From an uncultured beta proteobacterium (GTDB lineage: Bacteria; Pseudomonadota; Gammaproteobacteria; Burkholderiales; Burkholderiaceae_C), in assembly GCA_903822205.1 (NCBI GenBank), contig CAIJOK010000061.1, positions 1 to 36,858 on the forward strand: a DNA stretch of 36,858 bases. Reading direction: 5' to 3'. Within the stretch, counting starts at the first letter, position 1, and every line of letters begins with the position of its first letter. A program made the position numbers and the translations under genes. Positions 18,113 to 26,391 of the stretch are shown here, one piece after another. Under the pieces are notes generated by a model, which saw only the letters and a program-made list of their open reading frames with translations, was not told where the DNA came from and made no database searches.

Positions 18113-21100
18113 ATCACTCTCAACCCTCCATCTTCCATCGTACGATTCACGCGAAACCATCGAATGTTCATCGTACACATCACGCTAAAGCCTGCAACAC
18201 CCATGGCATGAATCACTCAACCGGTTGCAAAATCCTGGTCGTTGACGATGTAGATGCCAATCTGTTGGCCATTGAGTCGGTACTTGCCGATATTGACGCT
18301 GAACTGCTTCTTGCTAACAGTGGTGAAGCCGCACTGGAACTGTTGATGCGTGAAACGGAGGTGCCGGCCCTGGCCTTGATCGACGTTCAAATGCCGGGCA
18401 TTGACGGTTATGAATTGGCACGACTGATCCGAGGGAATGTGCGCTTGCAGCATGTACCGATCATCTTTCTTTCGGCTATCTTTCGGGATGCTACGCATAT
18501 TTTTACGGGGTACGAAAGTGGCGCAGTCGATTACATCACCAAGCCCTTTAGTTCGGCGGTATTGCAAGCCAAGGCAAAGATATTTCTTGATTTGCACCAC
18601 TATCGACGTGCAGCGGTACAGGCAGAAATTAGCAAACGCGAGGCAGTTGCCAAGAGCGAAGAGCGTTTGAATGCCGTCATGCAAATCACGCGGGAGGCCA
18701 TCTGGGACTGGCACATACCGTCTGGTCACATGGTGCATAACCTGCAGTGGTATGAAACCCTGGGTTTGCAACCCAGTGCCATCCAGGATACGGTGGACGC
18801 GTTTGTCGCTTTGATTTACCCCGACGACAAACCTGAAGTGATGCAGCGCATGGATGCCCTGCTGCGGGGGGAGACCGATAGCTACCAGTCCGAGCACCGG
18901 ATGCTGGGCAAACATGGCATGGTCTGGGTTCAAGACAGGGGTGGCGTGGTTGAACGTGACGAACAGGGTCATCCCCTTCGTGTGGTCGGCAGTTTTACCG
19001 ACATCACCGAACGTCATATCAACCAAGACAGGATCACTGCTTTGTTGGGTGAACAACAAACGCTGCTGCAAAGGTATTACGAGAGCAGCCGGCTGGTTCG
19101 CAACGTGATCGACAACATCGCAGACCCCGTGTTTCTCAAGGACGAACAAGGCAAATTTGTCCTGGTCAATATGGCATTGGCACGCATGTATAACACCACG
19201 CCTTCAGCCATGATTGGCTTGCGTGCAAGCGACCTGGGTGTGTCGGTCACTTTGGCTGACGGCTTTTTTCAAGGTGAGCGGGCTGCTTTGTTAAATGGCG
19301 AAACGCTTGTTGTTTTTGAAGACATGCAAGATTCGGTTTCCGGCAAGATTCGACATTACAAATCTACCAAAACCCCCATGACAGACAGCCACGGGCAGCA
19401 GCAAGTGCTGGTGCTTGTCCAGGACGTGACCGAGATCATTCACAGTCACCAGCAAGTGGTTGAGAGTGAACGGCGGCTTCAAAATGTGCTGAATGTCACA
19501 CGCGAGGCCGTCTGGGATTGGCACATTCCATCTGGCCATGTGGCGCATAACCCGCAATGGTATGAAGTGCTGGGTTTTCAAGCGAGTGATATCGCCGATA
19601 CCCTGGACGCATTTGCTGCGTTGATTCATCCAGACGACAAGCCCGGGGTCATGCAGCGCGTTGATGCCCTACTGCACGGTCAGACTGACAGCTACCAGTC
19701 CGAGCACCGGATGGTGGGCAAACATGACACCCTCTGGGTGCAAGACCGAGGTGGCGTGGTTGAACGTGATGAGCAGGGTCATCCCGTCCGGGTGGTCGGT
19801 AGTTTTTCCGACATCACCGAACGTCGCGTAGCGCAGGACAGGATCACTGCTTTGTTGAGTGAACAACAGGCCATGCTTCAAAGCGATGTCGTCAGTCTTC
19901 TTCTCACGCAAAACAACCTCATTTTCTGGGCCACCCCATCCCTTTTACACGCTTTGGGCTATGACTGGCAAAAGCTTAAAGGGCGCGACATTCGGTTTAT
20001 TTTTCAAAGTGAAGAGACCTTTGGGGTTTTTAGTGAGGCCGCGTATCCTGTGATTCGTGCCCATCAGGTGTTTCGCACGCCAGTCCAATTTCGCCATCAA
20101 AATGGCAGCCTGTGTTGGTTTGACCTCGCAGGTGCGATGTTTGGTGAGCATTCGGATCAAGTGCTTTGGTCTTGCATTGATATTTCTGCCCAAAAAATGG
20201 CCGAGGAAAAATTGATAGCAGCCCAGCAAGAGGCTTTGGCCGCCACCGTTGCCAAGAGCCAATTTTTAGCCATGATGAGCCATGAGGTTCGCACACCGAT
20301 GAATGGTGTTCTTGGGATGGCGCAGTTGCTTGTGAAGCCTGAACTGTCTGATGACAAACGCGTGCAATATGCACAAACCATTCTTCGTTCAGGCCACTCC
20401 TTGCTGACATTGCTCAACGACATTCTTGACTTGTCCAAAGTGGAGGCCGGCAAGTTGAAACTCGAATCGATTGCCTTTGCAGTTGATTCGGTCGTGGGTG
20501 ACATTCGTTCCCTGTTTGCCACAGTTGCCGGAGCCCAGGGGTTGCAATTTCAGTCTGTCTGGGAGGGGCCAACAGACACACGTTATTTGGGTGACCCCTA
20601 TCGGCTGCGCCAGATGCTCTCTAATCTGATTAACAATGCCATCAAGTTCACCGATCACGGCTTTGTGAGCATGGTGGTGCGAGAAATTGAACGCCATTCC
20701 CAGCATGCGGTGCTTGAGTTTTCGGTGTCAGACAGCGGTATTGGCATCACGCATGAACAGCAGGCACGGTTATTTAAGCCTTTTAGCCAAGCCGACAGTT
20801 CGACCACCCGCCAGTTTGGCGGAACCGGTCTGGGGCTGTCCATCGTTGCACGGTTGGCGCAACTGATGGAAGGTGAGGTGGGTATTGAAAGCGAACCCGG
20901 CCAGGGGGCGCGTTTTTGGTTTCGAGTGCGCGTTGGTATCCAAGCGCAAGAGTCATCAGAAACCACGGTGACATCAGAGGCTGTGCCTGCTGGAAACTTG
21001 ACGGGAACGGTGCTGATTGCCGAGGACAACGCGGTCAACCGGATGGTCATCACGGCGATGCTGGATGAATTGAATTATTCGGGCGTGACGGTCACGATGG

Positions 21101-21393
21101 CCGAAGACGGCCAGCAGGCGCTTGACTACATTACCCGGGGTGGTGCGCCCGATCTGGTGCTGATGGATGTTCATATGCCCATCATGGACGGTCTGGCAGC
21201 GACCCAGCACATCCGTTTATGGCAAGCCGATCACGGCAAATCACCCGTGACAATTGTCGCCTTGACGGCCAGTGCTTTTGAGGAAGACAGGCAAAAGTGT
21301 CAGGACAGCGGCATGGATGATTTTCTGGTCAAGCCTCTGGATATCCAAAAACTGCAAACCACGTTGGGGCGCTGGCTCAAGGTCAGCGTTTAA
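18109..21393 (+). CDS. REC-4xPAS-HisKA-HATPase-REC hybrid kinase
   Basis: This 1094-residue soluble kinase begins with a receiver (about 40-160; DD at 46-47, acceptor Asp92, Lys145), so it can receive phosphate from another kinase, most simply the one two genes upstream. Four PAS domains follow. The first (190-305) and third (460-575) are near copies of the WDWH...YQSEHRM type. The second (325-445) is the RHYKSTKTPM type, and the fourth (585-695) is the WFDLAGAMFG type. His725 lies in MSHEVRTP, G2 is GGTGLGL and the terminal receiver acceptor is Asp1020. The annotated ATG overlaps the cheR stop. A second ATG at 18208 is preceded and followed by nearly the same bases and would remove a His-rich, repetitive 33-residue leader. 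Either start may be used. Confidence 0.92.
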   Translation: MNHSQPSIFHRTIHAKPSNVHRTHHAKACNTHGMNHSTGCKILVVDDVDANLLAIESVLADIDAELLLANSGEAALELLMRETEVPALALIDVQMPGIDGYELARLIRGNVRLQHVPIIFLSAIFRDATHIFTGYESGAVDYITKPFSSAVLQAKAKIFLDLHHYRRAAVQAEISKREAVAKSEERLNAVMQITREAIWDWHIPSGHMVHNLQWYETLGLQPSAIQDTVDAFVALIYPDDKPEVMQRMDALLRGETDSYQSEHRMLGKHGMVWVQDRGGVVERDEQGHPLRVVGSFTDITERHINQDRITALLGEQQTLLQRYYESSRLVRNVIDNIADPVFLKDEQGKFVLVNMALARMYNTTPSAMIGLRASDLGVSVTLADGFFQGERAALLNGETLVVFEDMQDSVSGKIRHYKSTKTPMTDSHGQQQVLVLVQDVTEIIHSHQQVVESERRLQNVLNVTREAVWDWHIPSGHVAHNPQWYEVLGFQASDIADTLDAFAALIHPDDKPGVMQRVDALLHGQTDSYQSEHRMVGKHDTLWVQDRGGVVERDEQGHPVRVVGSFSDITERRVAQDRITALLSEQQAMLQSDVVSLLLTQNNLIFWATPSLLHALGYDWQKLKGRDIRFIFQSEETFGVFSEAAYPVIRAHQVFRTPVQFRHQNGSLCWFDLAGAMFGEHSDQVLWSCIDISAQKMAEEKLIAAQQEALAATVAKSQFLAMMSHEVRTPMNGVLGMAQLLVKPELSDDKRVQYAQTILRSGHSLLTLLNDILDLSKVEAGKLKLESIAFAVDSVVGDIRSLFATVAGAQGLQFQSVWEGPTDTRYLGDPYRLRQMLSNLINNAIKFTDHGFVSMVVREIERHSQHAVLEFSVSDSGIGITHEQQARLFKPFSQADSSTTRQFGGTGLGLSIVARLAQLMEGEVGIESEPGQGARFWFRVRVGIQAQESSETTVTSEAVPAGNLTGTVLIAEDNAVNRMVITAMLDELNYSGVTVTMAEDGQQALDYITRGGAPDLVLMDVHMPIMDGLAATQHIRLWQADHGKSPVTIVALTASAFEEDRQKCQDSGMDDFLVKPLDIQKLQTTLGRWLKVSV

Positions 21394-21445
21394 GGCGAAA
21401 GGATGAACCGTAGGCGTTTAGATATCTCTCTGTTTCAACATTGAA

Positions 21446-21473
21446 TTGAATCGCACCAGACATTGGGTATGCA
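21446..21473 (+). promoter_or_regulatory. Weak promoter candidate for the solute-binding protein
   Basis: TTGAAT (21446-21451) and TATGCA (21468-21473) are 16 bases apart in the 119-base gap before the solute-binding protein gene. The match is moderate. The gap and the shift to AT-rich sequence suggest that the gene starts a new transcript rather than continuing the kinase operon. Confidence 0.25.
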
Positions 21474-21512
21474 GGGGCTAAACGGTTACTTTTGTGATTA
21501 AAGAAGGGTTTT

Positions 21513-22277
21513 ATGAAAATAGGAACATTTTTAGGCATCGTATTTTTTTTACTGGCTGCACCGGCATGGTCGCAGCCCATCATAACCATGGGCAGCGATG
21601 AATGGCTGCCATACGTAGGCACTCAAAAAGATCGCGGTTATATGATTGAAGTCGCGGATGCGATATTTGAAAAGCGGGGTATTAAAATACAAATCAATTC
21701 TTATCCCTGGCCACGTATTCTGCATATGGTAAGAAAAGGAAGCCTGAATGCCGCACCAGGCATGCAAAAAAATCAGGCCCCCGATTTTATCATACCCGAT
21801 GAACCGCTTGGAATTGATGAGGCCGCATTTTTTGTACCTAAGTCAGACCCATGGCAATACAAAGGCATTGAATCTTTGAATGTAAAAAAGATGGGTGTGA
21901 TCAAAGATTATACCTATGAGAAAGAGATTGACATTTATATTGCCAACAATTTTGGGGACAACAAAAGAATACATGTCGCCCATGGGGATGACCCTTACAA
22001 ACAAATGGTCAAATTGTTTCAGGCAAAACGTATTGATTTAATTGTCGCCAACCCGAATGTTTTTCTTTACAAGCTTTCTGTCATGGGGGTAAACAGCAGC
22101 GATTATAAAATGATACCGATACCAAACAGCACCCATTATGTTTACATTGGGTTTTCCCCAGCGATACAGCAGTCAGGGGAATATGCCAAGATACTCTCAA
22201 CAGGGATCATGGAGATGCGAAAAAATGGCCAGTTGGAAAGCCTGTTAAAAAAATACAGGATCAAGGACTGGAAGTGA
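21513..22277 (+). CDS. Periplasmic solute-binding protein, SBP_bac_3-like
   Basis: This 254-residue protein has a clean signal peptide (MKIGTFLGIVFFLLAAPAWS) with cleavage expected near residue 20. The mature part begins with the family pattern GSDEWLPYVG and GYMIEVADAIFEKRG, then NSYPWPRILHMVRKG and a central segment running into IIPDEPLG. This fits the bilobal type 3 (amino-acid or polar-compound) binding proteins. No permease or ATPase gene is nearby, so it is unlikely to serve an ABC transporter here. A membrane kinase starts 70 bases downstream in the same direction, and the pair could work as a binding-protein sensor. The ribosome binding site GAAGG lies just ahead of the ATG. The gene is visibly AT-richer than the kinases around it, a sign of recent acquisition. 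Confidence 0.85.
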   Translation: MKIGTFLGIVFFLLAAPAWSQPIITMGSDEWLPYVGTQKDRGYMIEVADAIFEKRGIKIQINSYPWPRILHMVRKGSLNAAPGMQKNQAPDFIIPDEPLGIDEAAFFVPKSDPWQYKGIESLNVKKMGVIKDYTYEKEIDIYIANNFGDNKRIHVAHGDDPYKQMVKLFQAKRIDLIVANPNVFLYKLSVMGVNSSDYKMIPIPNSTHYVYIGFSPAIQQSGEYAKILSTGIMEMRKNGQLESLLKKYRIKDWK

Positions 22278-22347
22278 TTTGCAATACGCGAATTCATAAT
22301 TATTTAACGCTACCATATTCTCTGCCATATCTCATTTAATATGATGA

Positions 22348-24831
22348 ATGATAATGAATTTTAATAAAACATCCATTGCACTGACCGTCACAATGACCAT
22401 CGTGATGGTTGTCACTTTGCTGCTTGGCGCAGTCGGAGTTTATGTTTACAAAATGCAGAGCTTGAACCAGTGGCGTGACCTGCATTCCACACTGAACCTC
22501 AGTGCTGACCAGCTTGCAACGGCGCTTACCTTGCCCGCATGGAACATGGATGAGGCCCAGATTGACCGCAACATGCAGGGGGTGATGCTCAATTCTGACA
22601 TCTATGGTGTCATATTTCGAGCGGAAGGTGACGTTAATTCACACGTGATTTCTTTGGTCAGAGGGGAACAGTGGGAAATAAAAAAATCTGACGGAGTTTT
22701 TGCGGTATCGGGCCTCATTGCTGTGGAACGAGTCATCATTTATGCGCATCAACAGATCGGTACGCTGCAATTGTTTTCTACCCCCAAGTTTGTCCAGGCT
22801 GACCTGCGCAAGGTTCTTCTCTGGAATATCCTCTCTGTGATTGCGCTGGATATTTTTATCATTCTTTCGCTGTATCTGGTTCTTTGGCGTATTGTCCTCA
22901 AACCACTTAAAAATATCGAACATTACGCCCTTGAGATTATCAGTCATTCTGATGTTCAAGATCAGATGCTCCACAACGCAAGCTTTCGGGGTGAGCTTGA
23001 TACCGTACGCAAGGCCATTGCGCGAATGGTTGAGCTTCTGTCTGCAAGATACCGAGAGCTTTGTGACAATCAATCTAAACTGGAAGAAGAGATTGATGAG
23101 CGCAGGACAGCACAGGAGGCTCTTGCGGTCAATCAGCAAAAACTAGAACGACTGAACAATGAACTTGAACAGCGGGTGCTGGACCGTACCAGCCAGATGC
23201 AAACTGCCAATCTTGAACTATTAGAGGCACGAGATGCCGCCATCCGCGAAATATCAGAACGCTGGCGTATAGAGACAGCGTTACGCAAAAGTCGCGATGA
23301 GTGGGAACGTACCTTTGATGCCATGGAGGACTTGATTTTCATTCTCGATGACAAGCACAATATTCTCAGGATGAACAGGGCTGCGACCCACGCCCTTGGA
23401 ATCTCCGAAGAACAAGCTAAATCAGACCCCTGCTATCTCTGTATGCATGGTACAAACAAACCCCCAGAGTGCTGTCCCTACGTACTCAGTTTGAAGGACC
23501 ACGAAACACATCAGGTGGATGTTTTTATGGAGCGTCTCGGTCGTTATTATCAAGTGACAACCATACCCATGATCGATTCCGATGGCCACTACGAAGCGAC
23601 TGTGCATGTAGCGCATGACATTTCTGAACGGATATGTCATGAGCGTGAGCTTCAAGAAGCCAGACAAACCGCCGATGCCGCTAACCGCGCAAAAAGTGAC
23701 TTTCTCTCAAGCATGAGCCATGAGGTTCGCACACCATTGAATGGCATTCTGGGCATGGCGCAGTTGCTCGTCAAGCCTGACATTCAGGTTGACCGGCGCT
23801 TGCAATATGCGCAAACCATTTTGAACTCTGGCCACACGCTGTTGTCGCTGCTCAACGACATTTTGGATCTGTCCAAAGTGGAGGCTGGCAAACTCAAACT
23901 GGAGTCCATTGCCTTTGCGGTTGCCCCCATCGTGAGTGACATTCATGCTTTGTTTGCCGAAACTGCTGATGCCAAAGGGCTGCAACTGGCATCCGACGGG
24001 CGGGTTCCGGTGGGGCCATGCTATCTGGGTGACCCCCATCGACTGCGTCAGATGCTCACGAATTTGGTCAGCAATGCCATCAAATTTACCGCTAACGGCT
24101 TTGTTCGTGTGGTGGTCACTGAGATTGAACGCCAATCCCAGCAGGCTGTGCTTGAGTTTTCGGTTTCAGACAGCGGCATTGGCATCACCTCTGAGCAGCA
24201 GGCGCGTCTGTTTCAGCCTTTTAGTCAGGCCGACAGTTCGACCACCCGACGATTTGGTGGAACCGGTCTGGGACTGTCCATCGTTTCACGGCTGGCGCAA
24301 TTGATGGGGGGGGAGGTTGGCATTGACAGCGAACCCGGCCAGGGCGCACGTTTGTGGTTTCGTGTCTGCGTGGGTCTGGCTGTTCAAACACAGGAGCAGG
24401 ATTTGCCTCAGACCTCTGCGTCATCACGTGCTGTGACGGCCCATCATTTGAAAGGAACGGTGCTGATAGCCGAAGACAATTTTGTCAACCGGACGGTCAT
24501 CATGGCCATGCTGGACGAACTGAATTGTTTGGGATTGACGGTGGTGACCGTTGAAGACGGCGGGCAGGCGCTTGACTACATCACCCAGGGGTATGTGCCC
24601 AACCTGGTGCTGATGGACGTTCAGATGCCGGTGATGGACGGTCTCGTAGCGACCAAGCACATCCGTTTTTGGCAGGCCCAGAACGGCAAACCACACCTGC
24701 CTATCGTTGCCCTGACGGCCAATGCCTTTGAGGAAGACAGGCAGCAGTGCTTAGCCGCCGGCATGGATGATTTTTTGGTCAAACCCCTAGACGTTGCCAA
24801 GTTGCAAGCCGTGCTGACGCGCTGGTTATAG
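22348..24831 (+). CDS. Membrane hybrid kinase with periplasmic loop and Cys-rich PAS
   Basis: This 827-residue kinase has a membrane helix (about 10-34), a periplasmic domain (35-155; [15 protein letters not shown]) and a second helix (157-180). A HAMP-like stretch and coiled coil (185-315) come next. PAS (about 315-428) carries CYLCMHG at 362-368 and Cys375/Cys376, matching the PAS of the 721 kinase. His458 lies in MSHEVRTP, G1 is DSGIGI, G2 is GGTGLGL and the receiver acceptor is Asp757. The first third is AT-rich like the binding-protein gene before it, whereas from the PAS/HisKA region on it resembles the other array kinases. This suggests a chimera. The start may be 22348 or the ATG at 22354. 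An eight-G run lies at 24306-24313 in the ATPase coding region. Confidence 0.9.
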   Translation: MIMNFNKTSIALTVTMTIVMVVTLLLGAVGVYVYKMQSLNQWRDLHSTLNLSADQLATALTLPAWNMDEAQIDRNMQGVMLNSDIYGVIFRAEGDVNSHVISLVRGEQWEIKKSDGVFAVSGLIAVERVIIYAHQQIGTLQLFSTPKFVQADLRKVLLWNILSVIALDIFIILSLYLVLWRIVLKPLKNIEHYALEIISHSDVQDQMLHNASFRGELDTVRKAIARMVELLSARYRELCDNQSKLEEEIDERRTAQEALAVNQQKLERLNNELEQRVLDRTSQMQTANLELLEARDAAIREISERWRIETALRKSRDEWERTFDAMEDLIFILDDKHNILRMNRAATHALGISEEQAKSDPCYLCMHGTNKPPECCPYVLSLKDHETHQVDVFMERLGRYYQVTTIPMIDSDGHYEATVHVAHDISERICHERELQEARQTADAANRAKSDFLSSMSHEVRTPLNGILGMAQLLVKPDIQVDRRLQYAQTILNSGHTLLSLLNDILDLSKVEAGKLKLESIAFAVAPIVSDIHALFAETADAKGLQLASDGRVPVGPCYLGDPHRLRQMLTNLVSNAIKFTANGFVRVVVTEIERQSQQAVLEFSVSDSGIGITSEQQARLFQPFSQADSSTTRRFGGTGLGLSIVSRLAQLMGGEVGIDSEPGQGARLWFRVCVGLAVQTQEQDLPQTSASSRAVTAHHLKGTVLIAEDNFVNRTVIMAMLDELNCLGLTVVTVEDGGQALDYITQGYVPNLVLMDVQMPVMDGLVATKHIRFWQAQNGKPHLPIVALTANAFEEDRQQCLAAGMDDFLVKPLDVAKLQAVLTRWL

Positions 24832-24970
24832 CGACATGGAAACACTGCGGTGCGGGGGGCTGACCCACAGGGTCTTTGGTTTGCTTTGCGTGCGGTTCAC
24901 ATGCACAGACGAGGCAATGCATGTTGATTACCATCAGGGCTTGCCTAAAACCAAGACGAAGGAACGCACC

Positions 24971-25300
24971 ATGCACGCTACTCTTGAAGCCGAATCCACA
25001 CTGACCGAACGTTACCAGACAACTGTTCCAGAAACTGTTCGCCGAGCACTCAAACTGAGCAAACGCGACAAAATCCGCTTCACGATCCACCCGGGTGGCG
25101 ATGTCGTTTTGACACGTGCTGTGGTGACGGCCAACGAAGACCCTGTGATGGGCCAGTTTTTGGACTTCTTGGCGCACGACATGGCAACCCATCCAGAACG
25201 GCTGGCCTCCCTCAATACTGAACTGGTTCAGCGCGTGATGTCACTGGTTGGGGGCGTGAACGTGGATATCGATGCAGCGGTATCGGCAGAAGATGAATGA
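24971..25300 (+). CDS. prlF: Antitoxin of PrlF/SohA type (AbrB fold)
   Basis: This 109-residue protein should bind DNA through an AbrB-type swapped hairpin and neutralise the YhaV toxin encoded next. LTERYQTTVPETVRRALKL is the classic AbrB/PrlF strand-helix pattern, followed by IRFTIHPGGDVVLTR. The C-terminus, GGVNVDIDAAVSAEDE, resembles the acidic tail of E. coli PrlF, and the length is close to the 111 residues of that protein. The ATG at 24971 is preceded by GAAGGA with seven bases between; longer readings from 24836 add unrelated sequence. It overlaps the toxin start by four bases (ATGA). Such antitoxins usually repress their own promoter. The 139-base gap before it holds no other gene. 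Confidence 0.85.
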   Translation: MHATLEAESTLTERYQTTVPETVRRALKLSKRDKIRFTIHPGGDVVLTRAVVTANEDPVMGQFLDFLAHDMATHPERLASLNTELVQRVMSLVGGVNVDIDAAVSAEDE

Positions 25301-25800
25301 GTCAAGTCTCACCTGCACCCCTAGTCATTAACGGCTGGACCGTTTTCGCGCATCCTCTCTTTCTTGCTCAGCTTGAATTGTTGGTCCAACAGGTGGAGGT
25401 TGCTCGGCAAAAGGATGCCATTGGATATGTCAAAAAAAACGTTACCAAGCGCCTGGCTGCCATCGCCAAATTGGCGTTTCTGGTGATTCCGCAAGACCCC
25501 ACGAGAGCCGAGTACCGGCAAGGAAACACGCTTGGTGACAAGCATAAACATTGGTTTCGAGCAAAGCTTTTCCAGCAGTACCGACTCTTTTTTAGATACC
25601 ACGCCCAGAGCAAGGTGATAGTCTTCGCATGGGTAAACGACGAAGACACGAAACGTGCTTACCAAAGCGGTGACGATGCCTACCGCGTGTTTCGCAAGAT
25701 GCTCGAAAGTGGCCATCCGCCAGAGAATTGGGATACGCTTTTGCTTGAGGCACGAGCTGCATCGACCCGATTGCAACAAGTGGCATTGCAAAAGGGGTGA
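25297..25800 (+). CDS. yhaV: Toxin of YhaV type, a RelE-like ribonuclease
   Basis: This 167-residue protein matches the YhaV family along its length. It has INGWTVFAHP near the start, then EYRQGNTLG, FQQYRLFFRY, VIVFAWVNDEDTKRAY and KMLESGHPPENW. YhaV of E. coli (154 residues) is a ribosome-linked mRNA-cleaving toxin held in check by PrlF. The start overlaps the antitoxin stop, the usual order for this pair. The reading frame is intact with no missing motif, so it is probably active. After it comes an 85-base gap with convergent rimI on the other strand and no strong terminator. Confidence 0.88.
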   Translation: MSQVSPAPLVINGWTVFAHPLFLAQLELLVQQVEVARQKDAIGYVKKNVTKRLAAIAKLAFLVIPQDPTRAEYRQGNTLGDKHKHWFRAKLFQQYRLFFRYHAQSKVIVFAWVNDEDTKRAYQSGDDAYRVFRKMLESGHPPENWDTLLLEARAASTRLQQVALQKG

Positions 25801-25885
25801 CCAACAAGGCCATGAAAGTTAGTGCTAAGAAAATTGGGCAAAAATTTCCCAGTCGTGGGTGCAGCAACCTCAGGGCCATACCCAA

Positions 25886-26386
25886 TCAAGTTGGACAAAC
25901 ACCCAGTGTCAGGCACATGACCTGTGCGTCCTCACACAAGCCATCCGGCGTGGGGTAGTAATTGCGGCGCAAGGCAATTTTTTGAAAACCCGCCGCCTGA
26001 TAGACGTGCATGGCGCGGGCATTGCTGACTCGCAGCTCCAGCCACAGCGATCGGGCGTTTTGTTCGATGCTCCAGGCAGCCAAAGCCTTCAGCATCGTTC
26101 GGGCATGGCCACGGCGCTGGTGGTCAGGTGTCACCGCAAGCGTCAGCAGATGCACCTCTTCATAGCCCATCATGGCCACAAAATACCCAGACAACACGCC
26201 ATCAGCCAACAGCACACGGGCATGGTGTCCGTGGTTCAGACAGTCGTCAAATTGTCGGCGCTGCCATGGGTTTGAGTGGGTCTGCGATTCGATCACCATG
26301 ACGGCATCCAGCACATCGAAAGTCATCGGTTCAAGATGAACCGTGCGGGTCAAATTTGCCAAATGGGTCCATTGTGCCGAACACAT
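25886..26386 (-). CDS. rimI: Ribosomal-protein alanine N-acetyltransferase
   Basis: This 166-residue GNAT-family enzyme has LLTLAVTPDHQRRGHARTML, which contains the acetyl-CoA loop (Q/R-x-x-G-x-A), and LELRVSNARAMHVYQAAGF, a RimI signature ending in the YxxxGF pattern. RimI acetylates the N-terminal alanine of ribosomal protein S18. The ATG at 26386 is five bases after the tsaB stop, giving a tight tsaB-rimI pair common in proteobacteria. An internal ATG about 20 codons later would cut into the first strand of the fold. The gene converges with yhaV. Confidence 0.85.
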   Translation of the reverse strand: MCSAQWTHLANLTRTVHLEPMTFDVLDAVMVIESQTHSNPWQRRQFDDCLNHGHHARVLLADGVLSGYFVAMMGYEEVHLLTLAVTPDHQRRGHARTMLKALAAWSIEQNARSLWLELRVSNARAMHVYQAAGFQKIALRRNYYPTPDGLCEDAQVMCLTLGVCPT

Positions 26387-26391
26387 GGCAT

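Noticed and set aside
24836-24970. Longer N-terminus for the antitoxin
   Set aside because: The added residues do not match the family, while the ATG at 24971 has a good ribosome binding site.
25859-26275. Plus-strand frame overlapping rimI
   Set aside because: It is opposite a clear GNAT gene and has no recognisable domain.
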